A DNA stretch of 64,000 bases from Urophycis tenuis (lineage: Eukaryota > Chordata > Actinopteri > Gadiformes > Phycidae). Location: positions 60,001-124,000 of the forward strand of contig JAXIVH010000152.1 of assembly GCA_036785325.1 (NCBI GenBank), in the 5' to 3' direction. The notes beneath the pieces are model-generated. The model had not been told where the DNA came from. It did not search any database and was given only the letters and a program-made list of their open reading frames with translations. Positions 22,661 through 34,594 of this stretch are shown one piece after another. The translations under genes were made by a program, and so were the position numbers. Position 1 is the stretch's first letter. Each line of letters begins with the position of its first letter.

Positions 22661-24220
22661 GTCTTCAGAGCGTTGATGTGATTGGTTTCTGTTAAAATAA
22701 AAAAGATTGGTGGAGAAGTTGTGGTATTTTCTAGAAAAGGTTAAATTATTGAAAGATACCTTGATTTTGTTGTTTGTTAAAACATTAGAATTTACAATAA
22801 TTCCTGTTTGAGGTTTACTGAGTTAACACAAAGGCTTGAGAAATTGATTGTTCACTTGACAAAGTGAACAATCTGTAATGGATCAAGGGAAATTCACATT
22901 ATATTAGTATGTTATATTGACAGACAGACAGACAGACAGACAGACGTACTTTATTGATCCCTGAGGGAAATTGTCTTCGTGACAAAACTCCAGTAGAAAA
23001 AAAGAAAAAAAAAGAGGACACTACGTATAGTAGAGTGTTATATTGCACTCTGTTATGGCCGTTTCTGTTTAATTTATGTTAGAAGGCAAGTAGCATTTAT
23101 TTATTACCTCACATTTACTCGTATACAATGAAATGGAAACAATGGAGCAATTTGGATACGCCCACCTGTGTGTGGCCACCGGGAGGTATGTTTAGGGCAC
23201 GCCCCGGTGCGTTTTTTGTGAATGGAGTTTGGAAGCCAAATGCCGGGTGGCGTGTAGTATTTGATTTTTAAGATTTTTGACCAGACTTAGTTGTAAGGAC
23301 TTAAGAAAAGTCCTTACAAGTATTTTCCATTTATCATGAATCAACAAGTCACAATAAATAAATTCATTAACCTTTTTTGGAAACAACGTGTCGGAAGTGT
23401 GTGTAAAACAAAGAATCACAAGTCACGCTACCCACGGCCTTACTGGAACTACAAAGTATAAGTTGGAATACAAAGAAAGAAAAAGGCCGTTACACACTCT
23501 TTGTTGAGGCCATAATCCTCCACAGCAAATCCTGGAGATGAGATGAAATGAGAAAGAGAAGATCCAATTCCATAATACTACTATTTCTGGATTTGAAACT
23601 CTGTCATAATAATGGGATTTAACAATGAAGCGTATTTACAAACACACACACACACACTGATCTGACCCTTTTCTGAACCAACCAACTTAAAGTTAGCATA
23701 GGCAATTTGGTGAAACCAGCCAGAGTAAGACTCTGTGTATCCAACCAAATAAAATGGCCTACTCTACCTTTAATGTTAAACACTTCCATCAGCAGCTCCA
23801 GCTTGACAGTGATGAAATATTCCTTTAACATTGCAAACACCAAAACACTCTCAAACTGACATGCATTACTTATATCCTAATTTCAACTTCTGTATTTTAT
23901 CTTTTGCCTGACCTCACTATGTTCTACGCTGCAAAGTTTTCACTGTCTATATGATTGGATGTCAAAGACACCATGTCAAAGACAAATGGAACATTCACAT
24001 TTCTGATAACTGATTATCCTTTAGTCATAACATGCACTATCATCCCAAAGCCAACCCTGCACATTTGGAGCACAACCTATTTTAAGGTCCACTATGCAAC
24101 TTTGGCCATTACTACATTTTTTTTTGGAGGGGGGGTCTTTATGACACTGTCGTAAACTGTAGTTGACGACACCCCCTCTTCTACGCTAGCCATGAGCATT
24201 TGTTTTCAAAGAAGCCGGCA
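22661..24220. other. 3' flank of gene C
   Basis: No gene seen. It holds the likely polyadenylation signal at 22696 and an insertion at 22920-23035 made of GACA repeats and a TTTATTGATCCC(T)GAGGGAAATT tail, the 3' end of a fish LINE or SINE. That insertion has TGTTATATTG on both sides, and the sister flank of gene D lacks it. Towards the end lies a dispersed-repeat block (GGTCCACTATGCAACTTTGG, then GTCTTTATGACACTGTCGTAA) also found near 34460, 40526, 56165 and 56550. Confidence 0.6.
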
Positions 24221-25380
24221 ACCGACGGGAACCACCTTCAGCTCAACACAGGTAAAACCAAGGAGCTGGTGGTGGACTTCAGACGCAGGAAGAGTCCCCC
24301 TTTACCGGTTTCCATAAAGGGGGAAGAGGTGGAGATGGTGGATACCTGCAAGTTCCTTGGGGTGCACCTAAACAACAAACTGGACTGGTCTGACAATACC
24401 GAGGCCCTCTACAGGAAGGGACAGAGCAGGCTGTTCTTCCTGAGGAGGCTCAGATCCTTCAATGTGTGCACTAGGCTGCTACGGATGTTCTGCCAGTCGG
24501 TGGTAGCCAGTGTCACCTTCTTCGCCGTCGTGTGCTGGGGAGGAGGCATCGGGAGCGGTGGGGCCAGTAAGCTGAACAAGCTGGCGAGGAGGGCGAGCTC
24601 CGTGGTGGGGATGAAGCTGGACTGTGTGGAGGCGGTGACAGAGAGGAGGATGAGGGGAAAGCTGCAGGCGATCCTGGACAACCCCTCTCACCCTCTCTAC
24701 GCCGAGCTGAGGCAACTCAGGACGTTCAGCCAGCACGTTCAGCCATAGGCTCACTCAGCCACGTGCTTCAAAGCGCTTGGGGGGCTCTTTCATCCCATCA
24801 GCTATCAGGCTCTACAATACCTCAACCACCCGCTCCCAACGTCTCGGAAGCGCCAGCACCACCAGATAACGGATTTGTATACCACACCACACACCCCAGA
24901 CTGTTTTTCTAGCCATTTTCATCTTATGTCTGTTCATCTCATTGATAACCACTGTCCATCTGTCATCTTTCATTGCATGCACCAGGCTGCTACGGATGGT
25001 CTACCAGCCTGCGGTGGCCTGTGTCACCTTCTTCACTGCCGTGTGCTGGGGAGGAAGCATTGGGAGCGGTGGTGCCAGGAAGCTGTACAAGCCAGGGAGG
25101 CGGCGAGCTCTGCAGTGGGGATGAAGCTGGACTGTGTGGAGGCGGCGACAGTGAGGAGGACGAGGGGAAAGCTGCTAGTGACCCGGAACTACCCTCTCAG
25201 CCTCACTATGCTGAACTGAAGCAACTGAAGCAACTCAGGAACAAGTTCAGCCACATGCTCACTCAGCCAAGTGCCTCAAAGTGCTTGGGCGCTCCCTCAT
25301 CCCACCAACCATCAGGCTCAGGAAGCTCCAACACCACCAGACAAAAGACAAATGGAATGGACTGAACTTCACATTCACAT
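24221..25380 (+). pseudogene. Non-LTR retrotransposon fragment (CR1/L2/Rex-like)
   Basis: The translated frame at 24200-24748 has the C-terminal part of a LINE reverse transcriptase: LNTGKTKELVVDFRRRK, then CKFLGVHL, LFFLRRLRSF and a WGG motif. A second, partly duplicated segment follows at about 24960-25365, with the same WGG region in shifted frames. The 5' end is truncated at GGCAA|CCGACGGG. The 3' end is cut by the junction to a block shared with 40998. The complete 3' tail is seen in the gene D copy (34595-36103). Confidence 0.8.
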
Positions 25381-26500
25381 AATAATGATCTTGCGAGGAA
25401 GGCCTGTTCCACTTCTCAGCCTCCTGGAGACGATAGCCGTCTGGATGTTGGAGATGTAGGAGTACAGTTTTTCGCTCCTTTACTGTACGTACACTCCAGG
25501 TCTTTGACCTTTTGTTGTACGTTTGTACCTGGTGACAGGACGAGCCATTAGCATTGATCATTTTCCCAACGCTTACAAACAAAAGTAAGGTGTTCTCTTT
25601 ACACAAGTAAAAACATAACAACTACACCTTGTGTCCTTCCTGATTAAATGTCTGTCACTCCTGCCCTGGACTGGGGGTTGCTAGCCAAGCAGAGCTACAA
25701 CCCGACACCTCTCACCCCATTCATGGCGCTGTGGGAGCCTTCGATCGTTACCATTACCATGGCTGTGATGCAAAACCTCACATTGTTTGTGTTACCTTTG
25801 TCTTCAACTATATTACACACGTATAACACAAAGTCACCGACAAGAAATGACATGCTTCAATCAATACTGGTAATGTGGGGCCAGGATCCTGCCCTGTGTG
25901 CGCTGCCCTCTAAATCCAGCAAATCTGTTTGGGGTTATAAATCATTTTAAGTGGGACATTTCTAATAGTGTTCTACAATTGAGGTCGTGGAGTCAGGTAA
26001 TCAATAAGTCCGGTCAGACTGGGCATACATGTCTATAGTGACTGGTGTGTAGTGACACCCACCTTGTGAACGTGGATTGACCCCACCAATTGTATATCAA
26101 AGGCCTTGCTAAGCAGAGACATTGACACTTCCCTGGCCTCGGTAGCACTGGCTGGTCTTATACCTACCTCATCACTTCAGGTCAGAAATGCATTGACCAT
26201 TTTCTACAGACTTTCTATTAAGTGGTGATTTCATTGAATTGTAATTTTGTAAATGTCTTTCTGTTTTTATGTTGTGTAAACAAACATACATTTAACACTG
26301 TGCCAGTAAAGCTTGTTTAATACTTATTACTAAGATTCAAGATTCAAGATTCAAGTATCTTTATTGTCAAATGTGCTACATGGCAGGCATAAGAGCCTTG
26401 TCTTACGACTACTACTCCAGAGCATCCTTCTACAGTTGAAGATTGGTTTGAAGAAGATAGCATGGCAGAGGGGGGGGGGTTCTCACGATGGGCTGCTGTT
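25381..26500 (+). promoter_or_regulatory. Shared block and third copy of the C/D promoter
   Basis: 25381-25645 is also found at 40998-41260 and, split, at 57043-57148 and 58335-58500; no gene in it. 25655-26495 is a near-identical copy of 19510-20335, with TATA-like TATATCAAA at 26093-26101, and ends at a G run before the leader donor. It stands upstream of pseudogene E, but the leader donor seen in C and D is missing here, so its function is doubtful. Confidence 0.5.
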
Positions 26501-26917
26501 GTATTAGTTTATTTACAGTAGTTAATATTAGTTAATATATTTATTCAAGATTCAAGTAAACTTTATTGTCAGTTTTCATGAGTGTACAGGACATACACAA
26601 AAACCGAAATGCCGTTTCCCTCGATCCCCGGTGCTAGACAAGCATGCAAATATAAATATAAATATATAAAAATATAAGTACCAATATAAAAGTATAAGTA
26701 CCAAGGCCTTGTCAGACGTTTCTGTCCAAAGGTAATTTGAAGTGAGGCTACACAGAGCTATACTGTTGAGTGGCCTAATAGTAGATAATAGATGGTGAGA
26801 TGGTGGATAGAAGGTCTTGTCTCTGTTTTATCTTCATCACTTCATGACTCAGTACACCTTGGTCCAATATTTTCTGGTTACTTGCATGTTTTATTTTGGG
26901 GGCGCTGAGTCGTTAGC

Positions 26918-28620
26918 ATGGAGGAACAGCTGTGGAGCTACCACACCGCCATCATCGAGAACCTGACGGTGGTTCTCCTTGGGCTCTTCATAAACAACAT
27001 CAACGGCAGCATGGTGCACACCTTCCACAGAGAGGGGGTGACCGCTGTGAGAATGCCTTCAACAAGACCGGAGAACATACCTTTTCACATATATAACCTC
27101 TAACTCCCAAACAGTCACATTGTGATGTGATGATAGCCAAACTTGTAGCTACATTTCTGAAATGAAAAAAAAAACTTGAATGCTGAATCTGTTCTGTGTC
27201 TGCTTTCTTACGAATGCCTTACTTGTTCACGTTTTGTTAAAGATCAGATTGTACAACGTCACTATTCTCTCCAGTCATATGTCGCAGTTCTGCTATTAAC
27301 GTTTGTAAACATCTCCTTAGGTCCTCAGAGAAAACCCCTGTTACACGCTCTTCATCCACCTGGTGATCAACGACATGATCCAGCTCTTCGTCACCATCTC
27401 TCTCTTTGTGTGCATCTACATCTTCTTTGCCATCAACGTGTCGGTGTGCTGTCTGCTGATCATGGTCACCGTGTTCATTTACATTTACATTTACGGCATT
27501 TAGCAGACGCTTTTATCCAAAGCAACTTACAAAAAGTACATTTGTCAGAAGATGTGAAACATTTCATTGCTGTTATACAGTAAGTAACACGTTTCAAGCT
27601 ATTTAATTGCTAGGTTGCTAGTATACAAGATCTCTGGCTAAGTGTATAACATACAAGAGCAGAGTTTTTGGGGGAAGGGGGCGTTGGTAAAGGATCGATG
27701 TTATGCAGGGTTCAGGTGAACTCTGACAAGTTAGTCTTGAGTCTCTTTCGGAAAATGGGGAGTGACTCCGCAGTCCTGACATTGGCAGGGAGATCGTTCC
27801 ACCACTGTGGTGCCAAAACGGAGAAGAGTTGTGATTTCGCCGTCTAACCTTTTCCTCATTTTAGTGATGGAGGTACCAGTCGACCAGCTGAGGTAGTTGA
27901 GCGGAGTGCTCGAGCTCGAGCAGCTTTGTTGGCCAGTAGCATCATCTTGAATTTGATGCGAGCCACTACAGGGAGCCAGTGGAGGTCATGGAAGAGGGTG
28001 GTCACGTGGGAGAATTTGTGCCAGTTGAACACGAGGCGTGCTGCAGCGTTCTGGATCCGCTGCAAAGGTTTTATCACGGTTGCAGGAGTCCTGCTAAGAG
28101 CGAGGTGCAGTAGCCGAGGCGGGATATGGCAAGTGCTTGGGTCAGGAGCTGTGTCACTTTCCTTGTGAGGAATGGCGGGATCCTGCAGATGTTGAAGAGA
28201 GCAAATCTACAGGATCGGGTCACAGCAGTGATGTTTGCAGTGCAGGACAGTTAGTTGTCGAGAATTACGCAAAGGTTCCACGCAGTCGGTGAGGCACATA
28301 CTTTAATGCCCTCGACCGAGACCAGTAGGTCCCTGTGAGGGCAGTCTTTCCCCGGTATGAAGTCTTTGGGTGTTCACCACCCAGAAAACAACCCTCAACC
28401 TGGCAGTCACGGCGCTGGAGTGCTACGTGGCTGTCTCCTTCCCGCTCCGCCACGCTGTCCACACACCGACCTCTTCATACACCGCGCCGCTGCGCTTGTT
28501 CCTGTCACGCATCTTCTGTGTTCGGGACGGGGTCGCCACAGCCTGGCCAAGCGCGACGCCACCCACATCTCCTTCTTGGTCGTTAGCAGGCCTCATGACA
28601 TTCATGGTAAACACCAACAT
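26918..28620 (+). pseudogene. Odorant receptor 131-2-like pseudogene E
   Basis: Exon 1 (26918 to about 27037) encodes MEEQLWSYHT and a TM1 with HTFHREG before a GTGACC donor. Exon 2 starts near 27322 after an AG and reads through TM2 to the start of TM3 (FIHLVINDMIQLF, INVSVCCLLIMVTVF). There an 892-bp insertion (27478-28369) interrupts it. It resumes at VFTTQKTTLNL and TALECYVAVSFPLRHA, so ECY is kept. TM4 is then mostly deleted, FCVRDG is followed by a frameshift (LAKRDATHISFLVV lies in another frame), and TM6-TM7 are gone. It is more diverged from types 1 and 2 than they are within themselves. Not functional. Confidence 0.85.
27478..28369. mobile_element. Transposon-derived insertion in pseudogene E
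   Basis: The insertion lies between copies of GTGTTCA (27471-27477 and 28370-28376). It begins with TTTACATTTACATTTACGGCATTTAGCAGACGC, written here only as a known type of fish dispersed repeat; the same start is found again at about 29650. The minus strand at 27856-28077 encodes a LINE-like C-terminal piece (IQNAAARLVFN, HDLHWLPV). It is therefore composite or derived from an L2-like LINE. Confidence 0.6.
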
Positions 28621-29154
28621 TAAGACAAACACATTGTTTTATTATTCAAGCGCTAGTAGCAATTTGTACTTTTTTTTAAGACCTGCACATATGGCTGTTT
28701 CTTTGAGGTACACTGTACTTCTGTGTTGTTGAAAATGCCTTGTGTGTGACTTGTCTCAATCTTTGCAGGTGCTTCTCAATGGGCTCTAGAATGAATACAT
28801 CATTGTATTAAAAATATATTGTTACATGTCTGTACATTGTTTGAATCAGGCTAGGCATGAAAAAAAAGTCTATGGGCAATGAAACATTTGCCATAGAGCC
28901 ACCCAAATGTCTCTGAATAATTCACTCTGTATATATACTATAGTGTACACATATATAATGCATATCTTTATCATACAAATATACGGTATCATATACTCTA
29001 CGATACTCCTTTGTTCTCTTTTAATATGTAGAAATGTCTCATTCTCCTGTAAGATCCCCCAAATAAACTTTGTGCAGGAAGTCCATGAGAACCCACCTGG
29101 GAGAGGAAAGGACAAATCACCAGGGCAACATCCCAATCAGAAGAAGAAGAATTA

Positions 29155-29424
29155 CTCTTTTGATCCCGTGAGGGAAATTTGGTCTCTGCATTTAACCCAA
29201 TCGTGAATTAGTGGAAATACACTCAGCACACAGTGATAGTGAGACACACAGTGATGTGAAGCACACTAATACCGAGGCAGTGAGCTGCCAACAGCGGCGC
29301 TCTGGGAGCAGTGAGGGGTTAGGTGCCTTGCTCACAGGCACTTCAGCCGTTCGTACTGGTCGGGGTTCGAACCAGCAACCGGTTACAAGTCCGAAGCCCT
29401 AACCAGTAGGCCGCGGCTGCCCCA
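29155..29424 (-). mobile_element. tRNA-derived SINE
   Basis: Read on the minus strand, it starts GGGGCAGCCGCGGCCTACTG, has GGTTAGGGCTTCGGAC (A-box region) and GGTTCGAACCCC (B-box region), followed by an unrelated body and a tail near TTTGATCCCGTGAGGG. This is the layout of fish tRNA-derived SINEs. It is not a tRNA gene: there is no full cloverleaf and the body continues past the tRNA-like head. Confidence 0.75.
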
Positions 29425-29644
29425 AATGGGCAACCCCACATGGGCTAGGAGTCTGGCTTTACTTCCTGAATCACAGTGATATCCGTAACTTTTAATTAAC
29501 CTCTATGATAATGAGCTGTTCTCTACAATATCATCTCACTAATATTAACATTATTACATGGTGAATGCAATAATAGCGAATGCGTAAAACACACCAAATC
29601 ACTGGGTCGTGTTTGTGTCATGTTTTTAGAAAAAGACATGCTCA

Positions 29645-29897
29645 CAGACATACATTTACATTTATATTTAGGGCATTTAGCAGACGCTTTTATCCAAAGC
29701 GACTTACAAAAAGTTTATTTGTCAGGAGAAGGTTAAACATTTTATTGCTGTAAATACAGCAAGAATGTAAGAACGTTACCAGAACAAGTTTCAAGCATTT
29801 CAATTGCTAGGTTAACCATTGCTAGTATGCAACATCTCTGGCTAAGTGCCAAGTTACAAAGAACAATTATAAAGTGCCAAGACGTACAACATACAAG

Positions 29898-29963
<66 letters not shown>
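29645..29963 (+). repeat. Dispersed repeat followed by (CA)n
   Basis: About 29650-29900 is a second copy of the repeat that interrupts pseudogene E (GGCATTTAGCAGACGCTTTTATCC motif region). It is followed by about 63 bp of (CA)n at 29901-29963. The rest of 28740-30210 outside the SINE and this block shows no gene. Confidence 0.7.
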
Positions 29964-29966
<3 letters not shown>

Positions 29967-30445
29967 TATTTCATTTTATTCCATCCAACTACTCTGCCAT
30001 TAAGTTATTTATTTATTGCTGTTTATTGCATTGCAGTTTATCTTTATTCTTATTTTTCTGTTTATGTTGTTTCTTTCATTCCTTTTATTTTATCTTATAT
30101 AGCAAAGTTGAGCACACCCAAGTAACAAAAATTTCACTGCTGGTAATGATGTACATTGTTATCTACCATGTGACAATAAACTTGCAACTTGAAACTTGAA
30201 CACGTACACACAATCAATACTGGTAATGTGGGGCCAGGATCCTGCCCTGTGTGCGCTGCCCTCTAAATCCAGCAAATCTGTTTGGGGTTATAAAACATTT
30301 TAAGTGGGACATTTCTAATAGTGTTCTACAATTGAGGTCGTGGAGTCAGGTAATCAATAAGTCCGGTCAGACTGGGCATACATGTCTATAGTGACTGGTG
30401 TGTAGTGACACCCACCTTGTGAACGTGGATTGACCCCACCAATTG

Positions 30446-31000
30446 TATATCAAAGGCCTTGCTAAGCAGAGACATTGACTCTTCCCTTGCCTTGGTAGCA
30501 CTGGCTGGTCTTATACCTACCTCATCACTTCAGGTCAGAAATGCATTGACCATTTTCTACAGACTTTCTATTAAGTGGTGATTTTATTGAATTGTAATTT
30601 TGTAAATGTCTTTCTGTTTTTATGTTGTGTAAACATACATACATTTAACACTGTGCCAGTAAAGCTTGTTTAATACTTATTGCTAAGAGCCTTGTCTTAC
30701 GACTACTACTCCAGAGCATCCTTCTACAGTTGAAGATTGGTTTGAAGAAGATAGCATGGCAGAGGGGGGGGTTTCACGATGGGCACACACACACACACAT
30801 ACACACACACACAGTGCAAGCCCCTGAGTGCTGCCTCCTGGTATATATGAGATCACAGTGCGAACCGTGGACCTAAATCTGAAGACCACACCAGCTCTGG
30901 GTCTGAACCTCTCCTCTCTCTGGTTGACACCAGCTTGTGAGGTCTGTTTCTTCTGGGGGTCTTCAGAATCCTGCAGCCACCTCACAATAACATTCACGAG
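30446..31000 (+). promoter_or_regulatory. Promoter-like block and 5' leader of gene D
   Basis: TATA-like TATATCAAA is at 30446-30454 and a leader ends at 31000 with donor CACGAG|GTAAGT, as in gene C. The ATTCAAG insertion of the C copy is absent, so D shows the older state or a precise loss. The acceptor before the coding exon is the same TTGCAAG form at about 31880. Confidence 0.5.
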
Positions 31001-31905
31001 GTAAGTGTCGGATGGACGTGATTCGATGAAGACAAATAGGAGTCATTTACATTTAAATGGGAATTAAACCAAGTGGTGGCTACAAAAACAAATTGGCTAC
31101 AAAAACAAATTATTTCTGCTTTTTGTGCCCTCCATGTTTTAAACAATACATGAAGGCAATGTTGATTACTGCAAATTAGTAAAGAAATATTGTTATTACT
31201 TTTGGGTCTGAATGCACATGGGCATGCTGAGGGTACACCAGGTGAGAACCACTGATCTAAAACACATTTTATTATGTAAGTTGAAATCCCAGGCGACAGG
31301 GACACAGCTTAAAGGTTCTTACTCTGCAGCAGTGTAGGCTGTAAGCACGGTAAGGTTTTTGAGCGGGCCTCGCTTTGTGAGGGTGGGCAGGGTGAGGGAG
31401 GGGTGAGGGAGGGGTGAGGGAGGGGTGAGGAGCACAGTGGGGTTTTTTTTTCAAAATGTAGACAAGAGCTAATTTGAAATCTTAAATCTTGCACATTGTA
31501 CCATAATATCATTTTAACTTTAAACAAATAGTTAATTCCTCGCTTTTCTCTGTCAAAATTATGTTGAGTGTCATTACATATTGTAGGCCTATGTACAATA
31601 AACACAAGCTTGTGAGTCTGGTAGTGAGGCTAAGGGTTTGATCACCACGAGTCAAAAAGTTAAAGTCCTGATGATGTTTATTTTACATAAAAATCATCAG
31701 GATGTTTACATGTTTTACATTCTGTAGATGAAAGGGTCGAACTTTCACCATAACGCAGCTCCTCGTGCCTCGAAGTTTTCTTGACTGTTTCAAGTCAGGT
31801 ATCTGTTTCAGGTTAGTATAATATTGATATGGCTATAACAGCGTGTGTTTTTGTGTCTGTGTGTATGTGTGTTGTTGCAAGTGTGTGGAACCGCCATGCT
31901 GTGTG

Positions 31906-32168
31906 ATGAATCTGTCATCTAACAACATCACTGTGGAGACTGCATCGCGTTCTCGCGAAGCTCTCTACATTTCCGCAGCCAAGAATGTCATTGTGGTGGC
32001 GCTCTGCATCTCCATCAACTACATCAACAGCACCCTGGTTCACACCTTCTCCAAACACCAGGTACCCTGGTCCACACCTTCTCCAACACTAGGTAACCTA
32101 TGTCCAGACTTTCTCCAAACACCAGTTACCCTATGTCCACATCTGCTCCAGTATGTATCATACAAATA

Positions 32169-32254
<86 letters not shown>

Positions 32255-33157
32255 GCCTATCAGAAGGCATCCTAGAGCAAGATGCCCTACCTGCTCTGTA
32301 ATGATAGGAATCTGAATTCTGTGTAAGTCACTTTGGATAGATTATTAACAACATTGTGGGTTATGGTCCAGATCTTCAATATGAATCCTCGCTACATCCT
32401 CTTCATCCACCTCGTGCTGAACGACATGGTGCAGCTGACTGTCTCCGTGCTCCTCTTCGTCTTAAGCTACGTCTTCTTCACCATCAACATGTGTATCTGC
32501 TGCTCCCTTGTGAGCCTCGCTGCCCTCACCACCCAGAACACACCCCTTAACCTGGTGTGCATGGCGATGGAGTGCTATGTGGCTGTGTGTCTGCCACTAC
32601 GCCACGCTCAGCTCTGCACCCTCAGGAGGACCTACGCCCTGATCGGCCTCATCTGGTTGGTCAGCTCCACGTCCATCATCCCTGACATCCTGATCATACT
32701 CAGCACTGAACCCCTGGAGTACTTCTACTCACGAGTGTTCTGCGTGCGAGATACCGTCTTCCCCAAACTCATTGAGAAGTACCACATGTACCATATTGTG
32801 TTCCTGGTGCTGGTGTGGCTCATCCTGGTCTACATCTATGTGAAGATCCTGATAGCAGCTAAAGGGGCCAACGTTCACGCCAAGAAGGCCAGGGACACCA
32901 TCCTGCTGCACGGCTTCCAGCTGCTGCTCTGCATGCTGACCTACATCGCTCCAGTGCTGAAGCGTAATCTGTTGCTCTGGTTCCCCAGACATTATGCCAA
33001 TGCGCTGTTTGTCTGTTACATTATCATCCAGATGTTTCCCAGGTTCCTCAGTCCCATTGTCTACGGCCTGCGAGACCAGACCTTCAGACGGTACCTGACG
33101 AGAAACCTGCTGTGTAGCGAGAGCAAAAGTGTCAAGCCTCAGCACTCCCTCAAATAG
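31906..33157 (+). CDS. Odorant receptor 131-2-like, gene D (two coding exons)
   Basis: Type 2 olfactory GPCR of 313 aa and a very recent duplicate of gene C. Coding exons are 31906-32061 and 32372-33157; the 310-bp phase-0 intron contains about 80 bp of (TA)n, against about 30 bp in C. Sequons, TM1, ECY (119-121), loop-2 Cys, KARDTILLHGFQ and SPIVYGLRD are as in C. The only residue that I found different is Arg in LPLRHAQ, the state shared with F to I. The overlapping upstream ORF starts at 31896. AATAAA is at 33193. The start was chosen as the only in-frame ATG of the exon. Confidence 0.92.
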
Positions 33158-34594
33158 GTCTTCAGAGCGTTGATGTGATTGGTTTCTGTTAAAATAAAAA
33201 AGATTGGTGGAGAAGTTGTGTTATTTTCTAGAAAAGGTTAAATTACTGAAAGATACCTTGATTTTGTTGTTTGTTAAAACATTAGAATTTACAATAATTC
33301 CTGTTTGAGGTTTACTGAGTTAACACAAAGGCTTGAGAAATTGATTGTTCACTTGACAAAGTGAACAATCTGTAATGGATCAAGGGAAATTCACATTATA
33401 TTAGTATGTTATATTGCACTCTGTTATGGCCGTTTCTGTTTAATTTATGTTAGAAGGCAAGTAGCATTTATTTATTTATTACCTCACATTTACTCGTATA
33501 CAATGAAATGGAAACAATGGAGCAATTTGGATACGCCTACCTGTGTGTGGCCACCGGGAGGTATGTTTAGGGCACGCCCCGGTGCGTTTTTTGTGAATGG
33601 AGTTTGGAAGCCAAATGCCGGCTGGCGTGTAGTATTTGATTTTTAAGATTTTTGACCAGACTTAGTTGTAAGGACTTAAGAAAAGTTTGGTTTATTTTCC
33701 ATTTATCATGAATCAACAAGTCACAATAAATAAATTCATTAACCTTTTTTGGAAACAACGTGTCGGAAGTGTGTGTAAAACAAAGAATCACAAGTCACGC
33801 TACCCACGGCCTTACTGGAACTACAAAGTATAAGTTGGAATACAAAGAAAGAAAAAGGCCGTTACACACTCTTTGTTGAGGCCATAATCCTCCACAGCAA
33901 ATCCTGGAGATGAGATGAAATGAGAAAGAGAAGATCCAATTCCATAATACTACTATTTCTGGATTTGAAACTCTGTCATAATAATGGGATTTAACAATGA
34001 AGCGTATTTACAAACACACACGCACACACTGATCTGACCCTTTTCTGAACCAACCAACTTAAAGTTAGCATAGGCAATTTGGTGAAACCAGCCAGAGTAA
34101 GACTCTGTGTATCCAACCAAATAAAATGGCCTACTCTACCTTTAATGTTAAACACTTCCATCAGCAGCTCCAGCTTGACAGTGATGAAATATTCCTTTAA
34201 CATTGCAAACACCAAAACACTCTCAAACTGACATGCATTACTTATATCCTAATTTCAACTTCTGTATTTTATCTTTTGCCTGACCTCACTATGTTCTACG
34301 CTGTAAAGTTTTCACTGTCTATATGATTGAATGTCAAAGACACCATGTCAAAGACAAATGAAACATTCACATTTCTGATAACTGCTTATCCTTTAGTCAT
34401 AACATGCACTATCATCCCTAAGCCAAACCTGCACATTTGGAGCACAACCTATTTTAAGGTCCACTATGCAACTTTGGCCATTACTACATTTTTCTTTGGA
34501 GGGGGGGGTCTTTATGACACTGTCGTAAACTGTAGTTGATGACACCCCCTCTTCTACGCTAGCCATGAGCATTTGTTTTCAAAGAAGCCGGCAA
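33158..34594. other. 3' flank of gene D
   Basis: No gene seen. Sister of the gene C flank without the GACA-repeat insertion. It ends in the dispersed block GGTCCACTATGCAACTTTGG, a G run and GTCTTTATGACACTGTCGTAA, which is also found in the flank of gene H at about 56165-56300. Confidence 0.6.

Larger units (their letters stand above)
19706..25380. repeat. Duplication unit containing gene C
   Basis: Nearly identical to 30211-35742 (gene D unit) from the CAATCAATACTGG motif to the end of the LINE fragment. Differences include a 59-60 bp ATTCAAG-containing insertion near 20180, shared with the copy at 26335 but absent in D. A 116-bp insertion at 22920-23035 is present only here. The (TA)n tract in the receptor intron also differs in length. 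The promoter part is also present a third time at 25655-26495. Confidence 0.85.

Noticed and set aside
23192..23419. Minus-strand ORFs behind gene C repeated behind D
   Set aside because: They are shared because the units are recent duplicates; no motif and frame-disrupting differences between copies.
29340..29424. Possible tRNA gene (GGTTCGAACC and A-box-like motif on the minus strand)
   Set aside because: The sequence continues into a SINE body and tail, and I could not fold a full cloverleaf; it is a tRNA-derived SINE.
29874..29963. CRISPR-like regular repeats
   Set aside because: It is a plain (CA)n microsatellite without spacers, in a vertebrate genome.
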